Source: Rhodocyclaceae bacterium
GTDB taxonomy: Bacteria; Pseudomonadota; Gammaproteobacteria; Burkholderiales; Rhodocyclaceae
NCBI GenBank assembly: GCA_020445745.1
Contig: JAGRGB010000029.1
Span: forward strand, 124,001-188,000
Length of the DNA stretch: 64,000 nt
Direction: 5' to 3'
Below, piece after piece: positions 18,466 to 30,175 of this stretch. The notes under the pieces are model-generated. The model had not been told where the DNA came from. It did not search any database and saw only the letters and a program-made list of their open reading frames with translations. Within the stretch, counting starts at the first letter, position 1; each line of letters starts with the position of its first letter. The translations under genes were made by a program, and so were the position numbers.

Positions 18466-20742
18466 ATGGCCATCGACATGAGCCAGTTCTACCAGGTGTT
18501 TTTCGAGGAGGCTGCAGAACACCTGGCGTCCATCGAGAATCTGCTGGTGTCGATGGACGTGGACGCGCCCGACGCGGAAGACTTGAACGCCTTGTTCCGG
18601 GCGGCCCATTCGATCAAGGGTTCGAGCGGCACCTTCGGCTTCAACGACATGACCGAAGTGACCCATGTCATGGAGACGCTGCTCGACATGGTGCGCAAGC
18701 AGGAGCAGCCGCTCTCCTCGGGCATCGTCGATGCGTGCCTCGAAGCCGGCGACGTGCTGCGCAACCTGCTCGCCGCGCACATGGGTGAGGAACAGGCAGA
18801 CGCCGAGGCCGCGGCGGCGGTCGCGCGGCGCCTGCACGAACTTTGCACGCCGGGTCAGCAAGACGTCGCGCCGCCGGCCCCTGAGGCGGCCGCGCCGGTG
18901 GCCGTGGGCGCCAGCCGCTACGAGATCCGCTTCCGCCCTGACGATGCGAGCCGTCAACGTCCGGAATCGATCGACAATCTCGTCGACGAGCTCGGTCGAT
19001 TGGGACGGGTGCTCAGTTTCGACCGCGACGGCGCCGTCGGTGACCAACCGTGGCGGATCGTCATCGACAGCCCGCAAGCCCTCGATGTCTTCGCCGGCAT
19101 CGTCGACTTCGTTGCCGAGAGCGGCTCGGTCAGCGTCCGCGAATTCGATGACGGCGCGCTCGGAGTGCCCCAGACCGGCGACGACGACGAGGCCTACGGT
19201 TTTTTCGAACCGATGCCCGCAGACGGCGCCGGCGAACAGGAAGCCTACGGGTTCTTCGAGACCGGGGCGACCGCCGAAGGCAACGGCGATCCGCAGCTCG
19301 AACCATCGGCCGAGGGCGACGAAGAAGTTGCGGACGACGGCAGCTACGGCTTGTTCAGGTCGCCCGCCGCGCAGGCGTCCGTTGCCGACGACGAGGCTCC
19401 GGACGGCAGTTACGGTCTGTTCGCCCAGGGCAAGCCGGCGCAAGCCGTTGGCGCGGCGGTGCCTGCGCGGATCCACGCCGCGGCTGCCACCAGCGAGCCG
19501 GCGGCCGTGGCCAAGAACGCCGGCGGCGGCGAAAAAAAACCCGTCACCGCCCGCGGTGGCGGCGACAGTTCGATCCGCGTCAGCGTCGAGAAGGTCGACC
19601 AGATGATAAATCTGGTCGGCGAGCTGGTGATCACCCAGGCGATGCTGACCCAGTCCGCCGAGGGTCTCGACCCTGCGCTTTACGAGCGCCTGATGAACGG
19701 TTTGGTACAACTGGAACGCAATACCCGCGATCTTCAGGAATCGGTCATGTCGATCCGCATGCTGCCGATCTCGGTAGTGTTCTCCCGCTTCCCTCGGGTC
19801 GTTCGCGATGTTTCGAAGAAACTCGGCAAGCAGGTCGAATTGAAGACCATCGGCGAGGCAACCGAACTCGACAAGAGCCTGATCGAGCGGATCAGCGATC
19901 CGCTGACCCATCTGATCCGCAACAGCCTCGACCATGGCATCGAGTCACCCGACAAGCGTCGCGCCGCCGGCAAGTCCGAGAGCGGGACGATCACGCTGAA
20001 GGCCTATCATCAGAGCGGCAACATCGTCATCGAGGTGGGCGATGACGGTGCCGGCCTGAATCGAGACAAGATCCTCGCGAAGGCCCGCGAGCGCGGCATC
20101 GAAACCAGCGATTCGATGTCGGATTCGGATGTCTGGCAACTGATCTTCGAACCGGGCTTCTCGACCGCGGATCAGGTCACCGACGTGTCCGGCCGGGGCG
20201 TCGGCATGGACGTGGTCAGGCGCAACATCGCCTCGATGGGCGGCCGAGTGGATATCGACTCGATGTGCGGCGTGGGTACCCGGATGACGGTGCGTCTGCC
20301 GCTCACGCTGGCGATTCTCGACGGCATGTCGGTCGGTGTCGGGGGCGAGACCTACATCATCCCGCTGAACTACGTGGTCGAGTCGCTGCAGCCCGGGCCG
20401 AACATGATGCGCAGTGTCTCGGGCGTCGATTCGCTGATCCAGGTGCGGGGCGAATACCTGCCGGTGATCAGCCTGCGCGAATACTTCGACGTAGACGGCG
20501 CGTGCACCGACTGGCGGAAGGGAATCATGGTGATTCTCGAAGCCGACAGCACCAAGATCGCGCTGTTCGTGGACCAACTGATCGGCCAGCACCAGGTCGT
20601 CATCAAGAGCCTCGAAGCGAACTATCGCCGGGTCGCGGGTATTTCCGGCGCGACCATCATGGGCGACGGAAGAGTGGCCCTGATCCTCGACGCCGCGGCG
20701 CTGGTCGGACAGTCGCGCAAGACACTCGCCGTCGCGGCCTGA
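18466..20742 (+). CDS. cheA: Chemotaxis histidine kinase CheA, first copy
   Basis: 758 residues, about 100 longer than E. coli CheA. The Hpt domain carries His48 in FRAAHSIKGSSG. A P2-like region spans about 150-235. The linker (about 240-345) holds four copies of an aromatic acidic motif, [DE]-x-YG-[FL]-F. The dimerisation domain begins near 365 (SIRVSVEKVDQMINLVGEL), the ATPase domain has HLIRNSLDHGIE (N box), DDGAGL and GRGVGMDV (G boxes), and the CheW-like domain closes the protein. It receives signals from MCPs through CheW and phosphorylates CheY and CheB. It is 34 bases after cheY, and a weak hairpin follows it. Confidence 0.96.
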   Translation: MAIDMSQFYQVFFEEAAEHLASIENLLVSMDVDAPDAEDLNALFRAAHSIKGSSGTFGFNDMTEVTHVMETLLDMVRKQEQPLSSGIVDACLEAGDVLRNLLAAHMGEEQADAEAAAAVARRLHELCTPGQQDVAPPAPEAAAPVAVGASRYEIRFRPDDASRQRPESIDNLVDELGRLGRVLSFDRDGAVGDQPWRIVIDSPQALDVFAGIVDFVAESGSVSVREFDDGALGVPQTGDDDEAYGFFEPMPADGAGEQEAYGFFETGATAEGNGDPQLEPSAEGDEEVADDGSYGLFRSPAAQASVADDEAPDGSYGLFAQGKPAQAVGAAVPARIHAAAATSEPAAVAKNAGGGEKKPVTARGGGDSSIRVSVEKVDQMINLVGELVITQAMLTQSAEGLDPALYERLMNGLVQLERNTRDLQESVMSIRMLPISVVFSRFPRVVRDVSKKLGKQVELKTIGEATELDKSLIERISDPLTHLIRNSLDHGIESPDKRRAAGKSESGTITLKAYHQSGNIVIEVGDDGAGLNRDKILAKARERGIETSDSMSDSDVWQLIFEPGFSTADQVTDVSGRGVGMDVVRRNIASMGGRVDIDSMCGVGTRMTVRLPLTLAILDGMSVGVGGETYIIPLNYVVESLQPGPNMMRSVSGVDSLIQVRGEYLPVISLREYFDVDGACTDWRKGIMVILEADSTKIALFVDQLIGQHQVVIKSLEANYRRVAGISGATIMGDGRVALILDAAALVGQSRKTLAVAA
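19180..19422 (+). repeat. Four-copy aromatic motif repeat in the CheA linker
   Basis: Two copies of EAYGFFE (near residues 242 and 259) and two copies of DGSYGLF (near residues 291 and 313) lie in an otherwise disordered acidic stretch of CheA. The spacing is irregular (about 17, 32 and 22 residues), so these are short linear motifs and not a folded repeat. Confidence 0.8.
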
Positions 20743-20764
20743 AACCACGCCTGGAAGCATCCGC

Positions 20765-20789
20765 CGGCACCGGGGATCGGCCCCGTGCC
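20765..20789 (+). terminator. Weak hairpin after cheA
   Basis: GGCACCGGGG and CCCCGTGCC pair with one bulged base around a 5-base loop. Only CCTT follows, so this may attenuate transcription between cheA and cheW but is not a clear terminator. The 168 bases between the two genes hold nothing else recognisable. Confidence 0.3.
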
Positions 20790-20910
20790 GTCCTTGATCT
20801 GCGACGCACGGTCCCCGCGGCGCCTGGCGGAAATGACGCGTGAATTCATTCTTCAGCTTTCTTGCAGCCATCCGTAAACCGGTCAACGCAGCTTCGACAG
20901 GGAGATCGGC

Positions 20911-21411
20911 ATGCAACTTGGCAGCGAGGCGGTCGCCAGCGACGACAGCCACCGGGAACTCGAGCAGGAATTCCTGACCTTCACGCTGGGCCCCGAAGAA
21001 TACGCCATAGACATACTCAAGGTGCAGGAGATCCGTGGCTACGACACCGTGACCGCGATCGCCAATGCGCCAAAGTTCATCAAGGGCGTGATCAACCTCA
21101 GGGGCACGATCGTTCCGATCGTCGACCTGCGCATCAAGTTCGGCATCGGCACCGTCGAATACACGCCTTTCACGGTCGTGATCATTCTCAGCCTGGCCCA
21201 GCGTGTCGTCGGCGTCGTGGTGGACAGCGTGTCCGATGTCATCGGCATGACTCCGGAGCAGATCCGGCCGGCGCCGAACTTCTCTTCCCAGGTCGGTGCG
21301 GCGTTCATACGCGGCCTCGGAACGATCGACGAGCGAATGCTGATCGTGGTCGACATCGAGCGCCTGATGCTGGCGCCGGAGATGGCCCTGGTCGATGAAG
21401 CGACTGCGTGA
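20911..21411 (+). CDS. cheW: Chemotaxis coupling protein CheW
   Basis: 166 residues, a single CheW domain of two beta barrels. Markers are [18 protein letters not shown], the [13 protein letters not shown] core and [12 protein letters not shown]. It links MCP tips with the CheA P5 domain in the chemoreceptor array. It is the only stand-alone CheW of the locus, while two CheA and two CheV carry their own CheW-like domains. The MCP gene starts 18 bases downstream. Confidence 0.96.
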   Translation: MQLGSEAVASDDSHRELEQEFLTFTLGPEEYAIDILKVQEIRGYDTVTAIANAPKFIKGVINLRGTIVPIVDLRIKFGIGTVEYTPFTVVIILSLAQRVVGVVVDSVSDVIGMTPEQIRPAPNFSSQVGAAFIRGLGTIDERMLIVVDIERLMLAPEMALVDEATA

Positions 21412-21429
21412 TAGGCGGAGACTCGGATC

Positions 21430-24400
21430 GTGATGAATGGATTCTTCAGGCCCGCTGCATCGCTACTCGGGCGCTTCTCCCTGGCGGGAAAGATCCTGCT
21501 GATGGGTCTCGGCTTCCTCGCCGTCATCGTCCTGTTGGCAGCGCTGTTCCTGACCGCGCACCTGGACGCGACCTCCCTCACCCGGCAGGAGCGGGCGGGT
21601 GTCGCGGCGATCGAGCCGACCGTGGATGTGATCCGGACGCTGCAGCGTCACCGCGGGCTTCGCTCGCGCCTGCTGAACGGCGACGACGCTGCACAGGGCG
21701 CGGTCGACAAGGCCCGAAGCGAGGCTGACGGAGCCTTTGCAAAGGCCGAGCAGGTGCTTCCCGCGTTGCTCTCGCCCTTCGCCCTGGACGATGAATGGAG
21801 ATCGATCGCAAGTGCCTGGAAGACGCTTCGCGCGGTCGGTCGGCAGGCGCCGGCAGACGATTTCGCCCAACATTCCACACTGGTGGCCAAGACCATCGCG
21901 CTGATCGGGCATGTCGCCGACGGCTCGACCCTGACGCTGGATCCGGAACTCGATACCTTCTACCTGATGGATGCGGTGGTCTTCCGCCTGCCGGTGATGA
22001 TCGAAGATTCCGCCCGGGCACGGGGCATGGCCGCCGGAATCGCGGCCCGCAAGCAGATTCTCCAGCAGGAGCGGATCGCGCTGGCGGTCCTGAATTCCGA
22101 TTACCGGCAGAATCTGAAGGTGCTCGACGAGGGCCTCGCCAAGGTCGAGAGCGCCAATGCCACGCTGACCGGTGAACTTGCCGGCACGCGCGATGTGGCC
22201 GTCAAGGCGGGGCGGAGCTTCGAGTCCCTGATCCAGGGCTCCTTCGTCGATGCGGACGACGTCGCCCAGGATCCGGTCCAGACCTTCGCCGCCGGCACCC
22301 GCGCCGTCGACGGATCGATCGCCTTGTGGCAACTGGCACTCGAGAAGCTCGATGTCGGACTTGAACAGCGGATCGACCGGCAGATGGCGGAGACATGGAT
22401 GGTGTCCGGCATCGCAGCCGCGATGCTGGCGGTCGTCATCTACCTGTTCCTGGCCCTGCGTACCGTGGTGTCGGACGCCGCCCACCGCATCGCCTCGTCA
22501 GCCGACAAGATCGCCGCCGGGGACCTCGGCTCGGAACTGGTGATGGACAGCGCAGACGAATTCGGACATATCGCGAAGACGCTCGACGACATGCGCAAGT
22601 CGCTCGGTGAGCGGCTCGCGCGCGACGAGGAGGTCGCGGTCGAAAACCTGCGCATCCGCAATGCGCTGGATCGGGCCTCGGTGAACCTGATGCTCGCGGA
22701 CGGCGATGGATGCATCAGCTATGTCAATGACGCCGTCGTGAGAATGCTGCGGGCCGCCGAGCCCGAACTCCGCAAGTCGCTGCCGTCGTTCTCGGCGGAC
22801 CGGCTGCTCGGAGCGAACTTCGACCAGTTCCACAAGAACCCCGCCCACCAGCGTGGTCTGCTGGCCAACCTGACGGAGACGCATTCGACCGAGATCAAGG
22901 TCGGCAAGCTGCAGATGCAACTCAAGGCCAGCCCGGTGGTCGATGGCGAAGGCCGTCGGCACGGGACGGTGCTCGAGTGGAAGGATCGGACGGCCGAGGC
23001 GGCGACCGAGCAGGAACTCGCCACGCTGGTCGAGGCGGCGATCGCCGGTGACTTCGGTCACCGTATTTCACTGGATGGCAAGGACGGTTTCTTCCGGCAG
23101 CTTGCCGAAGGGATGAACACGCTGACCTCGGTGGTCGCCCGTGTCATCGAGGACGTGGGCCTGGTGCTCAATTCGCTGGCGCGTGGTGACCTGACGCGCA
23201 AGGTCGAGGCTGAATACGCCGGTGGCCTCGGGCAGCTCAGGGACGACGTCAATGCCAGCGTCGACCAGCTGCGGGCGGTCGTGGCCCGCATCCAGCAAGC
23301 CGCCGAAGCAATCAAGGGCGCCGCCGGCGAAATCGCTGCCGGCAACCTGGAACTCTCTTCGCGGACCGAGCAACAGGCTAGTTCGCTGGAGGAGACCGCC
23401 AGTTCGATGGAGGAAATCAACGGCGCAGTACGCCGCAACGCGGACGGCGCGCGCCAGGCCAACGATCTGGCGACGACGGCGAACTCGGTCGCATCCGAAG
23501 GCCGGGCGACGGTCGATCGCGTGGTCTCCAACATGAATTCGATCCAGGAATCGTCGCGCAAGATCGCGGAGATCATCAGCGTGATCGATTCGATCGCGTT
23601 CCAGACCAACATCCTCGCGCTCAACGCCGCCGTCGAGGCGGCGAGGGCCGGCGAGCAGGGTCGCGGCTTCGCGGTGGTCGCGTCGGAAGTGCGCAGCCTG
23701 GCCCAGCGCAGCGCCCAGGCCGCCCGCGAGATCAAGACCCTGATCGACGATTCGGTGGGCAAGGTCGAGGACGGGGCGGTGCTGGTGGACGACGCCGGCA
23801 AGACCATGACGGACATCGTCGGCAACATCCAGGGCCTGAGCCAGCTCGTCAATGGCATCGCCGAAGCCAGCCGTCAGCAAAGCGACGGCATCGACCAGGT
23901 GGCCCGCGCAGTCGGCGAGATGGATCAGACGACCCAGCAGAACGCGGCGCTGGTCGAGGAGGCCGCGGCCGCCGCCGAGACCCTGCGGGACCAGGCGGAC
24001 TCGCTGGTGGCGGCGGTTTCCGCGTTTCGCCTCGACGCCAACGCGGTGGAGCAGCCGGCGGTGGCCGCTGCCGGCAAGGGTGGTGCCGATTTCGACCGGA
24101 TCATCCAGGCCCACATGCAGTGGAAAGTGCGTCTTCGCGACTATATCGACGGCAAGGGCGGACGGCTCGACGCGGGCGAAGTGGAACGCGACGACAAATG
24201 CGAGCTGGGTTGCTGGATCCACGGTAACGGCCAGAAATTCGCGAAAGACGCCTGCTTCGGCCGGCTGCGCGAGACCCATGCCAGGTTCCACAAGTGTGCC
24301 GCACGCATCGTGCGGCTCCACGATCGCGGCGAACGGGGCAAGGCCGAGAGTGCCCTCGGCGAGGATTTCCCGCGGCTGGCGTCGAGCATCGTTCAGGAGA

Positions 24401-24585
24401 TCCGCGAGCTGAGACAGCGTGCGGAGGGCACCCGGATTCCCGCGCCGCCGCCTGCGCCGAGCGCCGACAAGGCCGCGAGCCAGTCGGCGGGCCGCGCCGC
24501 GCCGGCACCGGCAGCGGCGCCCGCGAAGGTGGCGCGCGGCGCGATCTCGGCGGCTGCCATCCAGGACGAGTGGGAAGAATTCTGA
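21430..24585 (+). CDS. Chemoreceptor with PAS, tandem HAMP-like region and C-terminal CZB zinc domain
   Basis: 1051 residues from GTG 21430 (GGAG nine bases before; ATG at 21433 is equally possible). TM1 spans about 18-44 and TM2 about 324-345, enclosing a helical periplasmic domain with a QRHRGL motif reminiscent of nitrate/nitrite-sensing NIT domains. HAMP, a PAS-like domain (about 405-520) and another HAMP-like unit precede the MCP signalling region (from about 633, tip [20 protein letters not shown]). A CZB domain (about 887-990) has His in [18 protein letters not shown] and THARFH, the expected zinc ligands. The end is a CheR/CheB tether (DEWEEF, compare NWETF of Tar). CZB domains sense zinc or oxidant-linked zinc release. 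Confidence 0.9.
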   Translation: MMNGFFRPAASLLGRFSLAGKILLMGLGFLAVIVLLAALFLTAHLDATSLTRQERAGVAAIEPTVDVIRTLQRHRGLRSRLLNGDDAAQGAVDKARSEADGAFAKAEQVLPALLSPFALDDEWRSIASAWKTLRAVGRQAPADDFAQHSTLVAKTIALIGHVADGSTLTLDPELDTFYLMDAVVFRLPVMIEDSARARGMAAGIAARKQILQQERIALAVLNSDYRQNLKVLDEGLAKVESANATLTGELAGTRDVAVKAGRSFESLIQGSFVDADDVAQDPVQTFAAGTRAVDGSIALWQLALEKLDVGLEQRIDRQMAETWMVSGIAAAMLAVVIYLFLALRTVVSDAAHRIASSADKIAAGDLGSELVMDSADEFGHIAKTLDDMRKSLGERLARDEEVAVENLRIRNALDRASVNLMLADGDGCISYVNDAVVRMLRAAEPELRKSLPSFSADRLLGANFDQFHKNPAHQRGLLANLTETHSTEIKVGKLQMQLKASPVVDGEGRRHGTVLEWKDRTAEAATEQELATLVEAAIAGDFGHRISLDGKDGFFRQLAEGMNTLTSVVARVIEDVGLVLNSLARGDLTRKVEAEYAGGLGQLRDDVNASVDQLRAVVARIQQAAEAIKGAAGEIAAGNLELSSRTEQQASSLEETASSMEEINGAVRRNADGARQANDLATTANSVASEGRATVDRVVSNMNSIQESSRKIAEIISVIDSIAFQTNILALNAAVEAARAGEQGRGFAVVASEVRSLAQRSAQAAREIKTLIDDSVGKVEDGAVLVDDAGKTMTDIVGNIQGLSQLVNGIAEASRQQSDGIDQVARAVGEMDQTTQQNAALVEEAAAAAETLRDQADSLVAAVSAFRLDANAVEQPAVAAAGKGGADFDRIIQAHMQWKVRLRDYIDGKGGRLDAGEVERDDKCELGCWIHGNGQKFAKDACFGRLRETHARFHKCAARIVRLHDRGERGKAESALGEDFPRLASSIVQEIRELRQRAEGTRIPAPPPAPSADKAASQSAGRAAPAPAAAPAKVARGAISAAAIQDEWEEF

Positions 24586-24640
24586 GGCACTCGCACCCCA
24601 ACCCAAGAAACAGACATCCGAATCTGCAGGAAGAGAGACC

Positions 24641-27499
24641 ATGAAGATCAACATGCCCGTGACCCAGAACGAGGTGCAGCTCCACGAGCACCACACCATC
24701 GTTTCGAAGACCGATCTCAAGGGGCAGATCACCTACATCAACCGTGACTTCGTCGAAATTTCCGGCTTCGAGGAAGACGAACTGATCGGCCGGCCGCACA
24801 ACATCGTGCGTCACCCGGACATGCCCTCGGAAGCCTTTGCGGATCTTTGGCGCAACCTGAAGGCCGGACGGCCGTGGAACGGGCTGGTCAAGAATCGCTG
24901 CAAGAACGGCGATTTCTACTGGGTCGAGGCCAATGCCGCGCCGCTGTGGGAGAACGGGCAGCTGGTGGGTTACGTGTCGGTGCGGACCAAGGCGCAGCCG
25001 GAACAGATCCGGGCGGCGGCGGAGGCCTACCGCCAGTTTCGCGAGGGCAAGGCCAAGGGCCTGACGATCGAGAACGGACAGGTCGTGCGCGCCCGCGGGC
25101 GGATCCGTCGCGCCCTCGCCACGACGACGATCAAGGCCCGCCTCGTCACGCTGATGGTCGCCGCCGGCGTCGGGCTCGCCGCCGTTGCGTCGGTCGGCTT
25201 CAAGGCGACCTTCGACAGCGTCGACGGCGTCGCCCAGCTCAACGACACCTACCTGGCCCAGGCCGGCAAGTTCAGTGACGTCGACGAACTGCTGATGGGC
25301 AGCATGGGCGAACTGCAGTTCGCGCTCTCGCACAATCCGGTGCTGCCGTCCAGCAATCTGCACGACCACCCGGTCGGGCGTCATCTGGATCTGATCGACG
25401 AGAAGCTCACCGAGATGGACCAGGTGCTCGGCGAACTGATCGGTCTGCAGCCGGATCCGGCCCGAGCCGAGCGCCTGCGCGCCTATCGCGAGAGCGTCGC
25501 CAAGCTCCGCCGTGCAGGCTTCGAACCGGCCGTCGAGATGCTGCGCCGTGGTGCCTTCGATGCCGCGGGTGCTCATCTCGCCCAGGTGCTGGTGCCGGCG
25601 TACGACGGCATCGAATCCCAGGCGGACGAGTTGCGCGAGGGCGTGTTCAGCGGTGCGTCCGAGGCGGCGCAGCGGATCACTGCGGCCGGCGAACGGGGCG
25701 AGCTGGTGCAGGCCGGCATCGCGGTGGTTGCCCTCGCGGTGCTGCTATGGCTCGGGATCTCGGTGATACGTGCGGTCTGCGCGCCGCTGGTACGCACGGT
25801 CGGCTACCTGCGGCAGCTCGCAGCCGGCGAGTTCGGCAACCGGATCCCCGTGGACCGGTACGACGAGATCGGCGACATGATGGCCGGGCTGAAGGCAATG
25901 CAGACCCAGCTCGGCTTCGAAGTTCAGGACCAGAAGCTGCGGGCGGCCGAGACCATGCGCATCAAGATCGGCCTCGACAACGTGCCGGATCCGGTGCGAA
26001 TCGCGGATCAGCGAGGGCGGGTGCTGTATGCCAACAAGGCGCTGATGACGGCGATCGAAAGGGATCAGGCTGTGATTCGCGAGAAGATCCCGAATTTCTC
26101 GCCGGCCGACTTCATCGGTTCGGACGTCACGCTGTTCTACGACGACCCGGCCGCCGCCCGTCAGCGTCTCGCCGACCTGCGCGATACCTCCCGCTCGGAA
26201 CTCGTGATCGGCGGCCGCCTGTACGCGCTGACCGCCAGCCCGATCGTTGACGAGGATGGCGCCCGGCTCGGCAGCGTGGGCATCTGGCGCGACCGCTCGG
26301 TCGAGGCGGCGATCGAGCAGGAGGTGTCGAACGTCGTGAGCGCGGCCGCGGCCGGCGATTTCACCCAGCGGCTGGCTACCGAAGGCAAGGACGGCTTCTT
26401 CCTGCAGGTCAGCTCCGGCCTCAACGACCTGATGGATACCACCGCGGAAGGCCTGGCCGACGTCGCGCGTCTGCTCGACGCGATTTCCCGCGGCGATCTG
26501 ACCCAGTCGATCACCCGCGATTACCAGGGCACCTTCGGCCAGATCAAGGACGATGCCAACGCCACGGTCGCACGCCTGCGGGAAGTGGTGGGGCGAATCC
26601 AGGAGGCGACCGAAGCGATCAACACCGCGGCCCAGGAAATTTCGGCAGGCAACACCGATCTGTCGTCCCGCACCGAGGAGCAGGCGAGTTCTCTCGAGGA
26701 GACCGCGTCGTCGATGGAGCAACTCAATGCCACGGTGCGTCAGAATTCCGAGAACGCCAGCCAGGCCAACGGTCTCGCCAACCAGTCCAACGCGGTGGCC
26801 GCGCGCGGCGGTGACATGATGCAGCGGGTCGTCGAGACGATGCGCTCGATCCAGGAGTCGTCGAGCAAGATCGCCGACATCATCGGCGTGATCGACTCGA
26901 TCGCGTTCCAGACCAACATCCTGGCGCTCAACGCGGCGGTCGAGGCGGCCCGTGCCGGCGAGCAGGGCAGGGGCTTTGCGGTGGTCGCCTCCGAGGTGCG
27001 CAGCCTGGCCCAGCGCAGTGCCCAGGCCGCGAAGGAGATCAAGGGCCTGATCGACGATTCGGTCGGCAAGGTCGAAAGCGGTGCGGTCCTGGTGGACGAC
27101 GCCGGCAACACGATGCAGGAGGTGGTTAACAACTTCCAGCAACTGGCCGTTCTGGTCACCGAGATCGCCGGTGCGAGCCGCGAGCAGAGTGCCGGCATCG
27201 AACAGGTCACCCAGGCGATCGGTCAGATGGACGAAGTCACACAGCAGAACGCGGCGCTGGTCGAGGAAGCCGCCGCCGCCGCGGAGAGCCTCGAGGAACA
27301 GGCCCGCGGACTGCAGAACGCAGTTTCGATGTTCCGCATGGATGGCAGCGTGCCGACGCCGGATTCGCTGGTGTCGGCGCCGTCGAACGTCACGTCGTTC
27401 CCGGCACGCGCCCCCAAGCCGGCCGCCTCCAGCACCGGCAAGTCGGTTTCGGTGCGCAGTGGCGGAACCGGCCTCAAGGATGAATGGGAGGCATTTTGA
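24641..27499 (+). CDS. Aer-like chemoreceptor with N-terminal PAS domain
   Basis: 952 residues from ATG 24641; AGGAAGAGAG precedes it. The N-terminal PAS domain (about 15-125) has the Aer signature of [13 protein letters not shown] and NIVRHPDMP, which in Aer binds FAD and senses redox state or oxygen. Unlike E. coli Aer, two membrane helices (about 168-188 and 354-376) enclose a periplasmic region. HAMP, a second PAS-like domain (about 436-555), another HAMP-like segment and the MCP signalling domain (from about 665) follow. It ends in the pentapeptide-type tail DEWEAF. The signalling domain is very close to that of the preceding MCP, so they are likely duplicates. The cheR start overlaps its last codons. 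Confidence 0.9.
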   Translation: MKINMPVTQNEVQLHEHHTIVSKTDLKGQITYINRDFVEISGFEEDELIGRPHNIVRHPDMPSEAFADLWRNLKAGRPWNGLVKNRCKNGDFYWVEANAAPLWENGQLVGYVSVRTKAQPEQIRAAAEAYRQFREGKAKGLTIENGQVVRARGRIRRALATTTIKARLVTLMVAAGVGLAAVASVGFKATFDSVDGVAQLNDTYLAQAGKFSDVDELLMGSMGELQFALSHNPVLPSSNLHDHPVGRHLDLIDEKLTEMDQVLGELIGLQPDPARAERLRAYRESVAKLRRAGFEPAVEMLRRGAFDAAGAHLAQVLVPAYDGIESQADELREGVFSGASEAAQRITAAGERGELVQAGIAVVALAVLLWLGISVIRAVCAPLVRTVGYLRQLAAGEFGNRIPVDRYDEIGDMMAGLKAMQTQLGFEVQDQKLRAAETMRIKIGLDNVPDPVRIADQRGRVLYANKALMTAIERDQAVIREKIPNFSPADFIGSDVTLFYDDPAAARQRLADLRDTSRSELVIGGRLYALTASPIVDEDGARLGSVGIWRDRSVEAAIEQEVSNVVSAAAAGDFTQRLATEGKDGFFLQVSSGLNDLMDTTAEGLADVARLLDAISRGDLTQSITRDYQGTFGQIKDDANATVARLREVVGRIQEATEAINTAAQEISAGNTDLSSRTEEQASSLEETASSMEQLNATVRQNSENASQANGLANQSNAVAARGGDMMQRVVETMRSIQESSSKIADIIGVIDSIAFQTNILALNAAVEAARAGEQGRGFAVVASEVRSLAQRSAQAAKEIKGLIDDSVGKVESGAVLVDDAGNTMQEVVNNFQQLAVLVTEIAGASREQSAGIEQVTQAIGQMDEVTQQNAALVEEAAAAAESLEEQARGLQNAVSMFRMDGSVPTPDSLVSAPSNVTSFPARAPKPAASSTGKSVSVRSGGTGLKDEWEAF

Positions 27500-28455
27500 G
27501 CACTCGTGCCGGCTCCATCGGCGATGGCCGCGCCGGGAAGGACATGCGGCGTGGCGCGTCGCCAGGCAATGCCGGGGATCTGAGCCGGGCGGTCCAGGCC
27601 AGACTCGCGGAGGACTCCGGCGCGGCAGCGCGTACGCGGGAGTTCGTGTTCACCCAGGCCGACTTCGAGAAGATCCGGCAGTTGATATACAAGCATGCGG
27701 GAATTTCCCTGGCGCCGGTCAAGCAGGACATGGTCTATAGCCGCCTCGCGCGCCGGCTGCGCGCGCGCGGCGACACCACCTTCGCGGAGTATCTCGGACG
27801 TCTCGAGCGCGATCCTGCGGAGTGGGAGACCTTCGTCAATTCGCTGACGACCAACCTCACCTCGTTCTTCCGCGAGTCCCACCACTTCGACATCCTGGCC
27901 GACCACCTGCGCAAGCACTCGTCCGCCAGGCCGCTGCGGATCTGGTGCTCGGCGGCATCCACCGGCGAGGAGCCCTATTCGATCGCGATCACGGCCTGCG
28001 AGGCATTGCGCACGACGTCACCTTCCGTGGAGATCTGGGCGAGCGACATCGATACCAATGTGCTGGCCCACGGGCAGCAGGGCGTCTATGCGCTGGAGCG
28101 CATCCAGCGCCTGTCGCGCGAGCGTGTCGAGCGCTTCTTCCTGCGGGGCAGGGGCGAACGTGAGGGCTTCGTCCGGGTGCGCCCGGAACTGCAGAAGCTG
28201 GTCCGCTTCAAGCGCATCAACCTGCTCGAGCCCAACTGGGGACTGCAGGGGCCTTTCGACGCCATCTTCTGTCGCAACGTGATGATCTACTTCGACAAGC
28301 CGACCCAGTACCAGATACTCAAGCGCTTCGTTCCCCTGATGAAGCACGACGGCCTGCTGTTCGCGGGGCATTCCGAGAGTTTCATGCACGCCGCCGATCT
28401 GTTGCGCTCTCGCGGGCGAACCGTCTACGAGAGGGTCGATGCCAGCAGCACATGA
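27484..28455 (+). CDS. cheR: Chemotaxis protein methyltransferase CheR
   Basis: 323 residues from ATG 27484; an alternative TTG at 27496 would shorten it by four residues, and both overlap the MCP stop. The N-terminal helical domain (to about 130) is followed by the SAM-dependent methyltransferase fold with [14 protein letters not shown] (glycine-rich SAM loop), the acidic ASDID and the [14 protein letters not shown] motif. It methylates Glu residues of MCPs and binds their C-terminal WExF tether, which both upstream MCPs carry. The first 45 residues are a variable extension. cheD overlaps its end by 17 bases. Confidence 0.96.
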   Translation: MGGILSTRAGSIGDGRAGKDMRRGASPGNAGDLSRAVQARLAEDSGAAARTREFVFTQADFEKIRQLIYKHAGISLAPVKQDMVYSRLARRLRARGDTTFAEYLGRLERDPAEWETFVNSLTTNLTSFFRESHHFDILADHLRKHSSARPLRIWCSAASTGEEPYSIAITACEALRTTSPSVEIWASDIDTNVLAHGQQGVYALERIQRLSRERVERFFLRGRGEREGFVRVRPELQKLVRFKRINLLEPNWGLQGPFDAIFCRNVMIYFDKPTQYQILKRFVPLMKHDGLLFAGHSESFMHAADLLRSRGRTVYERVDASST

Positions 28456-29056
28456 GCCGGCCTTCTCCGAGCATCTGGCCACCAACCGCTACTTCGACCG
28501 GACCTTCGGACGGGATGCGGTCAAGGTCCTGCCGGGAGAATACTTCGTCGCGACGACCGATCTGGTAATGGTGACCGTGCTCGGATCCTGCGTCTCGGCC
28601 TGTATCCGCGATCGGGACAAGGGCATCGGCGGCATGAATCATTTCATGTTGCCGGAAGGCGGCAATGCCGGCCTGGCGTCGAGTTCGGCCCGCTACGGCG
28701 CCTACGCGATGGAGGTGCTGCTCAACCACCTGTTGAAGCTCGGTGCGCGACGTCAGGCACTGGAAGCGAAGGTGTTCGGTGGCGGTCAGGTGATGGCATC
28801 GCTGACGAGAAGCCAGGTGGGCGAGAAGAATGTCGAATTCGTGCTCAACTACCTGCGAATGGAGTCGATACCGGTAGTGGCAAAGGACCTGCTCGACGTC
28901 TATCCGCGCAAGGTCTATTACTTTCCCGCCAACGGCCGGGTGATGCAGAAGAAGCTGGTGACGATGCACAACGACACAGTGGCCGAGCGCGAAACCGAAT
29001 ACGCACGCCGCCTCAGCCGTGATTCGATCGAGGGCGACGTGGAACTTTTCGGTTGA
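28439..29056 (+). CDS. cheD: Chemoreceptor glutamine deamidase CheD
   Basis: 205 residues. The catalytic Cys is in [12 protein letters not shown] and the His in GGMNHFMLP, the Cys-His pair of CheD deamidases, which convert receptor Gln to Glu; FGGGQVM completes the conserved core. It starts inside the end of cheR and finishes six bases before the cheB ATG, so the three adaptation enzymes are co-translated. The C-terminus GDVELFG resembles the tails of the MCP at 16842 and of the regulator at the right end, and may be a docking peptide. Confidence 0.95.
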   Translation: MPAAHEPAFSEHLATNRYFDRTFGRDAVKVLPGEYFVATTDLVMVTVLGSCVSACIRDRDKGIGGMNHFMLPEGGNAGLASSSARYGAYAMEVLLNHLLKLGARRQALEAKVFGGGQVMASLTRSQVGEKNVEFVLNYLRMESIPVVAKDLLDVYPRKVYYFPANGRVMQKKLVTMHNDTVAERETEYARRLSRDSIEGDVELFG

Positions 29057-29061
29057 CTGCA

Positions 29062-30120
29062 ATGGCGATCAAGGTACTCATCGTCGATGATTCCGCGGTC
29101 ATGCGCAGCCTGCTCGCCGAGCTCGTTGCCGCCGCACCCGATCTCGTCGTGGTCGGCACCGCGCCCGACCCCCTCGCTGCGCGGGAGATGATCAAGAGCC
29201 TCAATCCCGACGTGCTGACGCTGGACGTCGAAATGCCCAAGATGGACGGGCTGGATTTTCTCGAGCGCCTGATGCGACTGCGTCCGATGCCGGTCGTGAT
29301 GGTCTCGACGCTGACCGAGAAGGGTTCCGAGATCACCCTGCGTGCGCTCGAACTGGGCGCCGTCGATTTCCTCGCGAAGCCCGGTCGCTCGGTCGAGATC
29401 CTCGAATATGGCGAGGAGATCCGCGACAAGATCCGGGCCGCCTATCAGGCACGGGTCCGATCCGGCCATCGGCAGGAGGGCGGCGCCATCCGGCGGGAAG
29501 CCGTCCGGATTCAACTGGACCAGCGTGACCTCAAGGATCGCCTGCTGCTGATCGGCGCGTCGACCGGCGGAACCGAGGCGATCAAGGACGTGCTGACGGG
29601 GCTGCCGGGCCATTGTCCGCCGGTGATGATGGTCCAGCACATGCCGGAAATGTTCACCGGCTCGTTCGCCCGCCGGCTCGACGGCCTGTGCGAACTGACC
29701 GTCAAGGAAGCCGAGCACGGCGAGGCATTGCGGCCGGGCGTCGCCTATCTCGCACCGGGTCATTCCCACCTGCTGCTCGCCCGGCGGGGCGGCGTCCTCC
29801 AGTGCGAGCTGTCGCGCGGGGAGCCGGTCAATCGCCACCGTCCCTCGGTGGACGTGCTGTTCGAGTCGGCGGCACGGCTGGTCGGCGCGAAGGTGATCGC
29901 GGCGCTGCTGACCGGCATGGGGAAGGACGGCGCCAAGGGCATGCTGGGTCTCAAGCGCGCGGGGGCCTGGACGATCGCCCAGGACGAGGCGAGTTGCGTG
30001 GTCTATGGGATGCCGCGCGAGGCTGCGGAAATCGGCGCCGCGTCGGAAATCGTCGGCCTCAGGGATGTGGCCGGACGGATGCTTCGGCGTCTGGCTGGAG
30101 ATGCCAGACGGACGGCATGA
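29062..30120 (+). CDS. cheB: Chemotaxis response regulator and protein-glutamate methylesterase CheB
   Basis: 352 residues from ATG 29062; a TTG at 29053 is possible. The receiver domain has Asp55 in [12 protein letters not shown]. The C-terminal methylesterase domain has the catalytic Ser (about 167, GASTGG), His (about 193, VQHMP) and Asp (about 289, GMGKDGA). Phosphorylated by CheA, it removes methyl groups from MCPs and so closes the adaptation loop with CheR and CheD just upstream. Confidence 0.97.
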   Translation: MAIKVLIVDDSAVMRSLLAELVAAAPDLVVVGTAPDPLAAREMIKSLNPDVLTLDVEMPKMDGLDFLERLMRLRPMPVVMVSTLTEKGSEITLRALELGAVDFLAKPGRSVEILEYGEEIRDKIRAAYQARVRSGHRQEGGAIRREAVRIQLDQRDLKDRLLLIGASTGGTEAIKDVLTGLPGHCPPVMMVQHMPEMFTGSFARRLDGLCELTVKEAEHGEALRPGVAYLAPGHSHLLLARRGGVLQCELSRGEPVNRHRPSVDVLFESAARLVGAKVIAALLTGMGKDGAKGMLGLKRAGAWTIAQDEASCVVYGMPREAAEIGAASEIVGLRDVAGRMLRRLAGDARRTA

Positions 30121-30175
30121 ATGCAATGGCGCCCGCCAAGGGCGGCGGAACCTGGAAACAAGTGGAGATCAGAAC

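Noticed and set aside
20851-20880. Sigma-28-like sequence before cheW
   Set aside because: The -10 half lacks a base (CCGTAA against CCGATAA) and the spacing shifts; too weak.
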